From the NCBI RefSeq assembly GCF_050947875.1, contig NC_134572.1:124905105-124969104 (forward strand): a DNA stretch of 64,000 bases. The letters run 5' to 3'. A program made the translations under genes and the position numbers. Shown in pieces: positions 1 to 11,300 of this stretch. The notes beneath the pieces are model-generated. The model did no database searches, was not told the DNA's origin, and saw nothing but the letters and a program-made list of their open reading frames with translations. The first letter of the stretch is position 1. Every line of letters starts with the position of its first letter. The stretch comes from Dermacentor variabilis. Taxonomy: Eukaryota > Arthropoda > Arachnida > Ixodida > Ixodidae.

Positions 1-190
1 TAGAAAAATCCAGAGCACACAGTCCTATACACACACGAACTCACAGAGATACGTCGAGGACAAGCTGCACCCCATCTGGTCCCTACATGTACTCGTATAC
101 ATAGTTTCAAATCAAATACACGTGGCCGCGATTCAGGCTGAGATGAGCAGATACACAAATGAGGTGGATACGCATGTGAAATAATGCACG
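1..190 (-). repeat. LINE 3'-UTR fragment (same family as 13680-14810)
   Basis: The block 'AGCACACAGTCCTATACAC' near position 17 recurs at about 13692, and the similarity continues in patches (the 'GGCCGCGAT / GATGAGCA' region near 123-152 matches about 13790-13820). At 13.7 kb this sequence lies directly 3' (minus strand) of a LINE coding tail, so this is a 5'-truncated 3'-UTR of the same family. The left boundary is cut by the window edge. Confidence 0.55.
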
Positions 191-705
191 CACAGAGATT
201 CGAAAGTCAAAAGCGAACTTTATCACACAAGGCGCATGGCTTTTCCATCCGTGGAGAAGAGCTTTTCATTTACGTGTTTCTGGGTACCAAGTCTGTCCCA
301 AGTTTTTGGCTTTGACACACATTGTGCCTGTGTAGCTGGCAGCCTTAAACACGATCGTACGAGCATTATCAGTGACTTAGCACTCGGGCCACAGGAGGAG
401 GAATCTATCTGCAAGCATTCCATCGATCCGTTGAACCAACATTCCATGGCATTGTTGTTCGAAGCCACGGCCATGCGCACACAAAGCTACACGGTTTTTA
501 AAACAAAGCTTACTTTACCTATATACCTCTCCAGTGTTTGGGGTGTCTCGTCGGGCTTCGATCGTCGGTTTCTTGCCTGGTAGGCATTCCAGCCTTACAG
601 GTTCCAGCCAGCAGGCGTGCCAGTGAGAAGTGTCAAAGTGCCAGTGAGCGCGTCTCCGTTCTGTGTAATCCAATTAATCACGATATAAGACCCGTACTTA
701 TTGGT
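191..705. other. no recognisable gene or repeat
   Basis: Short overlapping open frames exist on both strands, but none has family-like content, splice context or codon bias I can support. Confidence 0.5.
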
Positions 706-954
706 ATGGTAGGGAGGCATGGTAGCGAACACAATGTAGCGACCGGTGCGGAGCTTCGTGGCGAGGATGCGGATCGCGGACCTCCACCGAAATGTTACGT
801 GTGGAATGAGACAGACAAAAGAGACTATTTGCACTGTATATACAAGAGCAGCGCAGTCAGAGACCAAGATGGAAACCAGCTCGAGCCAAGCCCCGACGCT
901 CGTCTTCGTCTACATTTGCGCCATGTCTCTTGAACGTCTGTTGTATCGCAACAA
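706..954 (-). mobile_element. gypsy-type LTR relic with leader and gag start
   Basis: Read on the minus strand, 954-793 looks like an LTR: it starts TGTTGCGATAC and ends with CCACACGTAACA. The adjoining leader (792-721) and a MPP-starting codon run at 720 mirror the 5' LTR, leader and gag start of the complete gypsy element at 34.7-39.9 kb (compare 39857-39625). The wording 'CGGACCTCCACCGAAATGTTACGTGTGG' aligns with that element's junction. Only this 5' end is present, so it is a truncated copy of a related subfamily. Confidence 0.6.
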
Positions 955-1148
955 TGTAGCGTCCACGCCTCATGTCCACGCCTCATCATAGTGTATCTTT
1001 GAAGCCGCACAGACCTCTTAATGGCATAGTGAATTTTATTCAAAAGCTTGTTAGAGCTTCTTACGCTTCTTAACTACGGCCTAGCCCATCCTTAGGCCAT
1101 AATGTGTGTGCCACTGGGTATGAGCCCTTCCATGGGTATGTTCCCATT

Positions 1149-1193
<45 letters not shown>

Positions 1194-1551
1194 CCTTTAA
1201 TGAAACGCAGAGACTTTAGCCGGCGTATAGACATCGCTAACATGGTACTCGGCGTGAGGAAGGGAATTGGGAAGAGAAAGACAGGAGAGGGCCGCAAAAG
1301 ATGGAATAAGTTAAAAACAAAGTTGGGCACTGAGTTTTCTGACTCACGGGAAACGGCGTGCAATGTATGCACCGTCCTACAACGAGGTGGCAGAATTCGC
1401 TGCGTGAAAGGTGCATGAAGGTGACAGAGTTTAACTAAAGTTTGTCGAGTTGTCCAGTGTTTTCTAAGTGTGTGAATAAAAAGTTAATTTCAGGTCTCTG
1501 TTGCATGAGGCAGGCTAAAGGGCCTAAGACACAGTCAAACGATAAAGGGCT
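955..1551. other. unassigned stretch with a GA microsatellite
   Basis: No gene is recognised. A pure (GA)n run of about 40 bp sits at 1152-1192. Several LINE tails in this window end in the same dinucleotide, so the flanks may be worn LINE 3' sequence, but I cannot show it. Confidence 0.4.
1152..1192. repeat. (GA)n microsatellite
   Basis: About 20 uninterrupted GA units are seen directly in the sequence. Confidence 0.95.
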
Positions 1552-2335
1552 CTATGTAAGTGAATGCATGCAATGTTCATAGAACGCACGCTCGTCGGCA
1601 TACGCTCGACACTCAAACAGAATATGATTCACGGTTTCAATTAAGCGACAGTTGTTGCAGTGTGTACTTGTCACTTGACCGAAGCGGTGCCGTTTCCATA
1701 GCCGTTTCCATAGGCGGTGTTCAGGCGAAGGCGACGACATAGAGCTTCCAGATCGCGAGGAATGCTGGATGGGAGTCTGGATCTGAGATGTGGGTCGATT
1801 GAGTAAAAGAAAGGGTAATGGTGGGTCGGCAAGTTCCAGACCCGGTCCTTTTCTTCAGAAGAAAATCTTTCAGCTAGTTAGGAAGCATCAGATCTAGTGT
1901 AATGAATCCGCTTATAGTTTTGGTATTGACCTTTGCGTGCCGCTTCACTTGCATTTTCGTTGGCCAGAATACCACAATCAGCCGGTATTCACTGAAATGT
2001 GATAGAGCAGCCTGATGCAATGACCAAGTGATGTAAGTACGCGACGTCGAAAGAAACGGGCTGATGATTGTTTTGTTTTAACGGACTGCACAATGTTTGT
2101 TGCGCTCCTTTAGAGTCAGTGAAGATCGCCCATTGGTCAGGTGCTCGGCGCAGGACAGCTTCTTTGATGCCCTGGAGCTCTGCTGTCGTTGACGATGTCC
2201 TCCGCTGCAGCCGATAATAAAGCATTTGTCTTGTTGAGGGCACATAAAGGCCACAGGAGGATGCCTCCAGAGTGGTTGAGGCATCGGTGTAGATGTGGGT
2301 GTGCTGCAGTATATTTCTCGGCTAAGTAGAGGAGA
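1552..2335 (-). pseudogene. LINE ORF2 C-terminal fragment (RNase H + zinc knuckle)
   Basis: Minus-strand translation shows an RNase H-like core, with 'IYTDAST' near 2310, 'TTAELQGIKEAV' near 2180 and 'IFTDSKGAQQTL' near 2110. Closer to the 3' end (about 1560-1690) lies a CCHC-like knuckle, 'CNNCRLIETVNHILFEC'. This order (RNase H, then zinc knuckle at the C-terminus) is the hallmark of RNase H-bearing non-LTR retrotransposons (I/R1/LOA group); the reverse transcriptase is missing. Frames change between the two blocks, so it is a dead 5'-truncated copy. It is head-to-head with another LINE fragment that starts at about 2405 on the + strand. Confidence 0.75.
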
Positions 2336-2404
2336 GTGGTCGGCAGCGGCGTGGCCTGTGGCCTGCGACTCTTTGTCCCATTTACACCGGGTGCAAACTG
2401 GTTT

Positions 2405-3363
2405 ATCTCTAGAGGTGAAAATCTCCAGGGAGGAAAGGTCGGAGGCAGTAATTTCTGTGCAGAGGAAGGTGCTCCTGACCTCGAAATTGCTATGCATTTC
2501 CGTGAACTTCAATCGAAGTACTGCTGCTCTGAATTCTACACAGACGCGTCAAAATCACATGCTGGCGTATCTTATGTTGCTGTTGGTCCCTGCTTTTCTA
2601 AATCTGACGTATTGAACGCCTTAACAAGTATATTCACTGCAGAAGCCTATGCTGTGCTGTCTGCAGTAAAACATATAAAGAAAGTAAAACATGACAGAGC
2701 AATAATATTCAGACTCGTTAAGTCTTGTAAAAGCGCTGAATTCTAAGTTTACAAATCATGTTTTAATTGAACTTTACTCACTTTTATGCAGCATTTATTT
2801 ATTATATAGACATGTAGTAATATGCTGGGTACCTAGTCACAGTTATCGGTGTTAATGTACTAGCTGACAAAGTGGCTACAGCACTCACATCACTAGTTAT
2901 TACTTCTACGGCTACTGTCCCTGTCACAGGCCTGAAGCATTTCTTACGTATAAAACTGCGCAACTACTGGCAACGCATGTGGGACGCAGAAATAAATTAT
3001 AAACTGCACTGTATAAAGCCACAGTTGGGTTTTTGGTCCTCCGCAACAATATCACGGCGAACAGATTTCCTATTTTGTCGTCTCAGAATAGGACACACAT
3101 TTGGCACTCATAATTTCTTACTTACTGGAAATGAACCTCCAACCTGTGGTAGATGTGGTGAGCGGCTGACCGCCCTTCACGTCCTCCTGGAGTCTCGGGA
3201 GGCTGAAGCTGAGAGAAAGCAATATTTTCCTCTGGCAAACCGTCATTACATCCCTCTTCACCCGGCTATGTTTCTTGACCAAGAACAGCTATTTACCATC
3301 AAAGCACTCCTCGGTTCCTTAAATGACGTTATCTTACATGTTATAAGTCCATTAAATTCGTAG
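2405..3363 (+). pseudogene. LINE ORF2 C-terminal fragment (RNase H to stop)
   Basis: The + strand encodes 'EFYTDASKSHAGVSYVAV' (about 2528) and 'IFTAEAYAVLSAVKHIKK' (about 2630), the first two RNase H blocks. A weak remnant of the fourth block, 'NVLADKVATALTS', lies at about 2850. From 2872 to 3363 a 163-residue open frame continues with a basic region and a knuckle 'CGRCGERLTALHVLLES' where the usual final H/C is altered, then ends at a TAG. Stops and a frame change near 2745 break the RNase H domain. The reverse transcriptase is absent. Clade is within the RNase H-bearing LINEs but not resolved further. Confidence 0.75.
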
Positions 3364-3722
3364 GGCATCCTAGTTCCAGAGGATGCCGCTGCGATAATTG
3401 TTTTGCATAGCACATGCCTCCAGGCCCTTGTGTTTCAAGGGCTCTAAGGAGGCAGTAGTGCTCTAGCCAATTTTAGAATCTGATATATTTTATACATCGT
3501 ATCATTCTTTTGAAATGCATCCTAATGTTCATAGTGCACGTCATATTTCATCGCCATAATCTTATTATAGAGATTTTACGCGCTTTAGAGCGACTATTTT
3601 TAAGGCCCCTTTACAGCCACGTGACACCAACTTCATAAACTCATAACTACACTGCGAACTCATTACTACGTGCATGACGCTCTTTGGCCGTACTTGGCCC
3701 TGGCGCCATTAAACATCAAACA
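3364..3722 (+). repeat. 3' UTR of the preceding LINE
   Basis: Non-coding sequence follows the stop, ending in 'GGCGCCATTAAACATCAAACAT', a typical tick LINE 3' terminus. The next unit (3728 on) is on the other strand, so the boundary is close to 3722. Confidence 0.5.
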
Positions 3723-3727
3723 TTCAT

Positions 3728-4560
3728 TTATTCAGGTGGACGCGGTACATGAAGTGTTTCTTCCCTTTGAGCACATGCCAAAGATGGGTACTTATTGTTT
3801 CTTGGGAAGCGAAGACATCTAGCGGTAGACATCCTGCTTCCGCTACTGTTCCCGAGGCTGAAGAGCCCTTCGGGATGCCCAGTCAGATCCGCAAGCAGCT
3901 GTTCCGCGCGGCTTCCAGAGCCCTCTTGTTTGCTGGTGATAATTTCGGAAGCACCGATTGGCAATAGCGCAATATGCCTTCAATATAGGCTTTTGCAAGC
4001 AGTAGCATTGAGCGGCAGTTGAAACCACATCGTGTTCCCGCCATGAATTTGAGAACTTGCGATGCTGCAGGAATCCTCGCACGTAGATCTTTTTTTTTTT
4101 ACCTGAGGTGACCAAGAGAGAGTTCTGTCTATCAGAATTCCAGGATTTGCTGAGACCGCACATACGGCAGCTGTCGTCCACCGAGTAACAGCGGATATTT
4201 GTTCATTTTTACTCATTCTTGTGAAAGCCATGGCCGGGCTTTTTTCTGGCGACAGGTGAAGACCTAGAGGAGCCATATACATGGAGAGGTTCAGTAATGC
4301 TTTTTGAAGTCGTTTTTGGGTGATATACCGCGAACTTGATGCGCCCCAGATGCAGGTATCATCGGCATAGATTGTGATGTGTATTCCTCGCGACAGGTTC
4401 TTTGTTATGTGTATGAGGGTATGTATGTGTATGCATGTGTATGTTATGTGTATGAGGAGCGGGCTGAGCACAGCACCCTGGGCGTTTAGACATATGTCAT
4501 CATTCCCTGGACCACCGCACACTTCTGATCACACTTGTTCCCTCGACAGGCATCGTGTAA
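3728..4560 (-). pseudogene. LINE reverse-transcriptase fragment
   Basis: Minus strand: 'QGAVLSPLL' (about 4470) is RT motif 4, and 'HITIYADDTCIW' (about 4360) is the catalytic YADD box. 'GLHLSPEKSPAMAF' follows (about 4240), and then the thumb segment containing 'GIPKGSSASGTVAEA' (about 3870). Between motif 4 and YADD the coding sequence is inflated by a TATG/TGTATG simple repeat (4390-4460 on +), which replaces the normal spacer. Stops and frameshifts separate the blocks. No endonuclease or RNase H is visible, so this is an internal fragment of a decayed element. Confidence 0.75.
4390..4460. repeat. (TATGTG)n-type microsatellite inside LINE RT
   Basis: Imperfect TATG/TGTATG repeats are seen directly. 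They lie where the RT spacer between motifs 4 and 5 should be. Confidence 0.7.
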
Positions 4561-4599
4561 GGCCTTCGCCCTCGTAATGTCGCCGCACAGACGTCTCGC

Positions 4600-7500
4600 A
4601 CTGTGCATACACCTGATGTGAGTGTTTCCCTTCAGGCATACGTAGCTGGTGAACTGTATAGTATGTAAAAATAAACATCTCATGACATTATACACTGCAT
4701 CCTATCGAAATAAACGCAACTGAAATTATCGCATGTAGTCCTTAAGCAATAAATTAGCCGCTACACTGGATTTTTGCTTCATGTGGTTTGAAGACGTGCA
4801 TTGGAAGCTGCATTTTTTATTGTCACGTTTCTGTTTCCTTCTTTTCTTCTTCTTTCAGTTCTGTAGGTATAAATGTCTCTCCGAAATAGACCGCAGCAAA
4901 GAAAATTTAACGCTAGTCTTGTCCTGTTTATGTGTGTTCCGTCCAACGTTCGCACTCAAATAAATATTTGCTGCAGCTGATGACATAATGAGACACGGGT
5001 AACAGATCAAATTATTTCTATTACCTGCGTTTTGTCGTTTTTTTCTGAAGGCGTAAGAAGAATGGGCCGCACTTGCAGTTAACGTTGCTGTGTGCTCTTT
5101 CATTTTTCTGCTCTCTTGAGAGTCAGCCCGATGAGCGGATTCTCTTTGCCATTCTTTCTTGCCCGTCATTCCAGATGAAACATTACTGAGGCTTAACGTC
5201 ACGTTCCCGTTCAACCATAGAAATTTACAGCATAGAACCGCGCCATACTCGCGCACAGTTTATTTTTGAGACCTAAATTGTCGCGCATTAATCAAGAGAC
5301 AAAAGTAAAACAACAAAAAAGATCGGCCCGTGTTTACCACTTCTTCGCTTCCAAGCATGCGGCACAATCTCGCGTGAGCCGCCAGCCATTACGCTAAGCG
5401 CATGCTTTTCTGTTAGTCTTCGCTGCGTTGGAATATACTACGCATAGTAAGCGGCAAAAAACAAAGAAAGCTATTTGTCCTCCCACTTCCGGGTAGAACG
5501 CTCGCCCTTGCCCCTGTGCTCCCGCCACACAGTGAATGGAGCATTTTTCACTTAACCGAAGGACCGGAGCTCGGCGTTTCCGGGAGGCACAAAGTGAGGA
5601 AAGTGAGACAGGTAAAAAAGGAAAAAAAGAGTGATGAGCAAAGGGTAATACAAGAAAAAATGTTGTTTATGCCATTTCCCGTCGCTGGACCACGCCGCTT
5701 TCGTGAGTCCGAGGAGATGAGCAGTGCTGTTCATGGTCCGCGAGCTGAATGCCTCCTGGGAATGTGTCTCTCCCGGCGTCCAGAAGCTTCCGTGGGAGAC
5801 TCGCCCACGTGTCCACACTACGTAGGCTGGGATCCGCTTCAGCCAGCGATCGCTCGGGTTGCTACGTGCAGAGCTTAGCTGCGCGACCCGAGGCGCGTTG
5901 TTTCAGCGGCGGGTGCGGTGGCTTGGATTGCGAGGGTAACCACGATGGGACACGTTGGTCGGCGTCCCCACGCAGTGCCAGGGCTCAGGCGGATCTGTTA
6001 GTGCGAAAGCAATCGGCTTGGAATGTTGTCGTGTTCAGTGCAGTATACCGGCGAATCTCGTAGGCTGTCAACGTCCCTGCCTCTAAGATGCAGCGTATCG
6101 GCGTATTGCCTTAGGAGATGAAGGTAATCGATTTTTTCTTTCCGCGGGTAGAACCATGCTGCAAGGAACTGTGCGCCAATATGTGGTCGTGGTCTCGTGC
6201 GCCCCGCAAACGCCCTCTTTGGTGAACTGGCCATTCAGTGCACTGATATGGCAGATTGCCTGTGCACAACGCCCAATTCGGCTTGCTGTGCACGTCGCTA
6301 TCGTCGCCAGACGCTGGGTCACTCTTCTCGTGGGTAATAGCTTGCTGCCGGGGCCCCCAGAAAAGTGGAGTGGGGTGATCGTGACTCAGAAGGTTGCGTG
6401 ACGAGTTGAAGAATTGAACTGACACCAGAGGTCAGAGCACGGCATTTTCCGTTCGGAATGAGGGGTTGAACCTACTGCGCCGTTAGGTCGACCTCCTGTA
6501 CCTTTAGGCCCTAAGAGAACATGACACCTCCCGGTTGTTGAGTAGCTCCGAATGTTCCTATTTATACACTCACAAGTTCCCGGCGGTGGCGGTGAAAGAA
6601 GGCGCCATTGAAAACGCGGGTTGTTGTCACCTGTAAATCTGCAGCACACCAGTTTACACCGACGGGCGAGTATAAGTCTCACAATGTGCAGCTTATGGCA
6701 GCCCTCACTGTGCGTCCATGAGCAAGCTTGACAGCTTTGTTTGGCGAGTTCATTATTTCAAAAATGCGTATTTACGAGTGACAGGTTTTCGTCTCACGAA
6801 GCCCTTAGCGCTGTTTTCTAAAGCTACTGCCAACGCCTTTAGTGAGTAGTTCTTAGAAGACATCGGTCGTCGATGTGGTCGTGGATTAAAGCGCGTTACC
6901 AGTGTTCACGTTTGCCATTAACTGAGAAATACCAGGAGGGTATCCTTTTACCGCTTTCCTGAACATCGCTCGGCGCTCAGAAGTAGCTAGGTGAGAAAGA
7001 ATAGCTTTTATTGCGCTCGTATTCGACTACTGCAGTCTGCACATGAGAACCACCACGTTTTTATATATGCAACATGGAAACATGCTCAAAATAAAAAAAA
7101 TACAAGAAGTGCGGGAACTAATAGGGATGATTGTCAATGTATATTAATAGTCCGAACGAACGTGTGAACGAGAGAGTGAACAAGAGAGCGAACGAACGTT
7201 TTTCTAGTGGAGTCCGACCATCGACCGACCACCTATCAACCATGAAAGTGGCAGGATGAGCCAATGAAATGTATCCGCTTTGAAACACATTACAGGACCA
7301 AAAACGGTGAAGTTTACGACTTGGTTAGTTTGCATTTTGAAGGAACATTTGCGAAAAGACTACAAACAAAGCGGTGAAGAAAGCAAGCCAGCGACTACAA
7401 CAAGACAGATACATAGACTAGTACGAGGTGTGGTGAGCTGAGAGAAGTGTCGGTTAGGATATCTGAAGATCACGACGGCGAAAAGTCGTGGTTTCCACGA

Positions 7501-7850
7501 GAGTTGTGCACCAGAAAACCGATGACGATGCCGGCGAGGGCGCACCAAGCAGAAAGAGAGCTTCATGATAGGAAAGAAAACAATAAAAGAATGAGTAGTT
7601 TGCGAAGAAGAGACCTAAACTGGGCCAGAAACTGACAATCTTTCTTACCCTTTCATTTCCAGCTTGCACTCTGAGGTTCAGCAGCAAGAATATTCAATCC
7701 GCAGTCTAGGATATTATTATCCATTCCAACGGATTGCCCTATTATATTTCTTCTAGTATGTTTTCCCATGTTTTATACTTTTCACTTTACCTTATTCAGT
7801 TCCGTAGCCATACATGTTATCTTTACTCGCAAATTTACAAGAGCATATCG
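4600..7850. other. unassigned, no supported gene
   Basis: Small open frames overlap on both strands (for example 5516-5878 + and 6111-6425 -), but none shows a domain, repeat similarity or splice-framed coding pattern I recognise. A purine-rich stretch with 'GAACGA' variants lies at 7150-7200. Confidence 0.4.
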
Positions 7851-7853
7851 ATT

Positions 7854-8345
7854 TCAGCAGTCATTTGTTTTATACACTCCCTCATGGTGAGTATGAGCCA
7901 TGCGGTGAGAGTATAATGTACAGACAGGCACAAGAAAGCAGGCCAGGCGGAAGGAAAGAAAGAAAGAAACTAGTGCTTCGGGCGTAGGAAAGAAGCCGTT
8001 GGTCGCCAGGTCCCAGCTTAAAGACTCCTGCCGCGCTTGGGACACCTCCCCGGGGTGCATTAGCCACCGATACATCGCGGCAGGGGATGTATCGCACATG
8101 GTGGAGGAGTGAAGCCGTCTCACTTCGCGTTCTTGCTTCGAAACCGCTGCGTGAGCCGAGGCGACCTGCTGCCATTTTCTACGCCACATCCGTGGATCTT
8201 TATGGCTCCTTGAAGCACTTGTGCATTCCCGAGGGTGGCCACGATTCAAAAACCGTACTTGATCGCCACCAGCTACACGTCGTAACAGCTTCTGGCACCT
8301 CCACATTCGCTCGTCGAGTCCAACTGCCCCTGAATTGTAGGCCAC
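7854..8345 (-). CDS. unidentified open frame
   Basis: A 163-codon minus-strand frame is open across this stretch. It is rich in Arg, Ser and Trp ('MWRRKWQQVASAHAAV', 'AMYRWLMHPGEV') and then runs into a GAAA-type simple repeat (about 7950-7970) that encodes F/S. I recognise no family. The second half overlaps low-complexity sequence and there is no clear splice or promoter context. It could be a fragment of an unknown repeat or chance. I list it only because it is the longest frame in a 9 kb stretch. Confidence 0.15.
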   Translation of the reverse strand: MAYNSGAVGLDERMWRCQKLLRRVAGGDQVRFLNRGHPRECTSASRSHKDPRMWRRKWQQVASAHAAVSKQEREVRRLHSSTMCDTSPAAMYRWLMHPGEVSQARQESLSWDLATNGFFPTPEALVSFFLSFRLACFLVPVCTLYSHRMAHTHHEGVYKTNDC

Positions 8346-11300
8346 TCTTGTCTACTATTGGCTGCCTTTTTCGCATTAGTCAGTTACTCTGTGACTAGCA
8401 CGTATACACTTGAAGCCCCGTTCTGGCTTTTTATTTGTGCATCCGTGTAGCATTTACGGTGTCTTCGTTGTGCAGATATTTGTTTAACAAAATGTTTCCA
8501 TTGTTTTCTGCGTTCGACTTCGTCATTTCAGGCGCTGAGCGTCTGCCTCATCAGGGGTAAGCTTTATCAATAACCTACAACAAGTCCTATGCTGTCGCGA
8601 GTGAAACGACTGCAGTAGATTGCAACATTTTAGTTGCGCACTGCATCGGCTAAGTTGAGATGATTTTTTAGACGATGAGCGAAAAGCCGAGACTCAAAGT
8701 ACGTGACACTGTTTGTAGCCAAGCGCAAGCAGAATAAATTGGAATATTAATTAGAAACATTACTTCTGTGGCGGGAATGTCTTCTGCGAGCAGAGAACAA
8801 AGCAAGTTAGAGGTTAACCCACACACTTCGCTGTTGTATCTTCCGCCAGTTTTTCCGCTGTATCAAGCGTAAAAAATTGGAGAGGTGTTTGCTTGTTATC
8901 AAGATTGTACCCTCTCAACTCTGCATTTAGAAGCCGCGTCGAGCACAGTTTGTGAAAACTTTTCATTTAACATTGAATGAATTAATGAATTGGAATTGTA
9001 GAGAAGTCCCAGGTACGATCCTCGGCTTGTTTCAGGCCACCCGTGCGCCTGTATTCTGCATTACCTGCTTTGCAACGTTGACTTGCATAAGAAGGGATCG
9101 CTCGTGGATGGCACGTGATGATACCAGAATGAGTACAGCATTGTAAAACAGCTGCCACGCCTGTATTACTGAGAATTCCGGTGGACGAGCAAGGAAACGG
9201 CTCGTCTTGCGTGCGGCTCCGCCCACGCACACGATTATAAAAGATACCGCCCTCCTGCGGGCAAGGGACGCGGCTGCGTGTCCCGAAACGTGTTAGATAA
9301 AAGGAAGCAGCAGGCGCGAAAGCAAAAAAAAAAAAAAAAAGAAACGACGAAGTGCAGAACCGGGCAGGCATTTCGCCGCCGGCTGCTCGGGGAAGCAAGA
9401 GCTTATGCAACGACGCGCTTGGGCTTGGGAGGCTACGGGTATTATACTGCTCGTCGCGTACACGGCGGCTGCACTAGAATGTCGCGGTTGACGCCTAAGC
9501 TTTTCTGCGCCAGTTGAGACAGCTCGCCGTCCGCGTTAACGCATTCCCGGAGGCCGTAACCAGAGAACGCGGACTAGAAGGACACCTCTTTCGTTTATTG
9601 AGGCAGTTCGTTCTGAACCCCCCCTCCCCCCACCCTCTTGCTATATGTTTTTTCTTCTTCTTTTGCTTTCTTTATTCCCGCTCCGTTTTCGCCCACGAAG
9701 TGTAGCGTCTGCCTGTAGTTGACAAGAAGTAGATCGAGAAAAAAAGAGAGGACCAATTGGAGTGTTGCTTCCGAGGAAAACAAACGAAAATCTCATATCT
9801 TCTCCGCTGTTTTCCCCTACGTTGCTGTCGCCAAGTGTAACAGAAGGCTTTGGGCTCAGCAATGCATCACACACTCCTTTATTATCGCGTTTTTTTGTAT
9901 TACAGGGCTGAGCGGTGTAGAAAAGAAGTCCTTTAGGAAGCAGCCTTGTTCATTACACGATGGAGTTGGGCCCGCGCGTGCGGCATAAGAGCGAGAGAGT
10001 CTAATTGGATTTTTGATTAACGTTTCTCATTAAGCGGCCTAGTCGCCTTGTTCCATCGTAGCATAACCGAATGGGTCTCTTGCAAGAAGATAGACTCGTT
10101 TCTTTCGGTGATTAAAGAAAGCGCAGTTTTAGAAGTGGCTTCCATCTCGGTGTTTGAGGTATGCAGCAACGGTGCCATGTGCCACTGACTTTTTAGGCGA
10201 TTGTTCTTAATTCATGTTGTGCTTATAGCTTTCAGACATGCCTAGATATATTCACACGATTATCCTTACCACTCGTGCGAGGACCTTTCACGTAGCAGGC
10301 TGTAACGGTCGCATTTTGTGAGTGCTCGGAACTAATAATGTTCGCCTCTGTCTGAAGACAGTGTAGTGTGTGGCGTGCAAATTTTCCTCGCGATTTGTCT
10401 CCGTATGTTTCAGTGTGTTTGGGACTATATGTGGACTTTGCTCACTCTCTTACCCGACTTCGCTTTAGATTTCTCGAACCTGTTGTAGTGTGTCCATTGC
10501 TATGTTTAGCCAAGCAAAGCCAGTTGACAAATATGTAGCGTGAAGACTGTTACATGCCCGCGATATCTAACCGAATCCATACACACAGTTGGTAACCCTG
10601 TAATCGGTGGAATGGTGGAACGAAGCAGTGTCTGCTCCAGTCATGTCCATCATTATTTAGGCAATCGTTGCAGTTCAGGACCCAGCACGCGGGAGGTTAC
10701 TTATTATTTTACAAGTCTTTCCCAAATATAATTGCTGTTAAGTTAAAAGCAGTATTGGCGCGCACCATTTTAGATGAATAAACTTTCTTTTTTCCTCATT
10801 TGAACAAGAACAATATCTCTCATACTAGAGCATCAAGCCACCTAGCAATAAAGCTAAATCATTCATTCCTGCCTCCTTCATTACCTCCTCGCCTTTATTT
10901 TTCGTTTCACGTGCGCTAAGTTTTGCTGCTCTTACAATCTATACAGAGATGGGGATTGACACACGTTGTAGACAATTTCGCGATTTTGTTGCTATTGTAC
11001 CATCAGCTGCCATCTCCCGCGTCGAGGCCAGAGCTCTTTCTTTATTTAGCGCCCAACCACGTCCGCGGCCCTACCCGTCTCGTGGTATATTCTTCGCTTA
11101 ACCTACGATTTTGAAAAGCGAGAAGCAGGCACAGCTGCGCCTGCTTTGCATGGTTGAGCTCGGACGTGTAGATACACTCGAGCGCACTTCCCACGTTTGA
11201 GCCCAGCTGTAGAGCCGGCAAAGCTGTGCGCATCGAACTCGATGTAGATCGATGAAGCGCAGCCCCTGAGCGTCTCTCGCAGTTGTGGATGTTATCTATT

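Noticed and set aside
7854..8345. Host protein-coding gene
   Set aside because: No recognisable domain, runs into a simple repeat, no splice context; kept only as a low-confidence open frame.
9225..9320. Promoter at TTATAAAAGATA followed by a GC-rich leader
   Set aside because: No downstream exon or conserved initiator could be identified; TATA-like strings are common by chance in this length.
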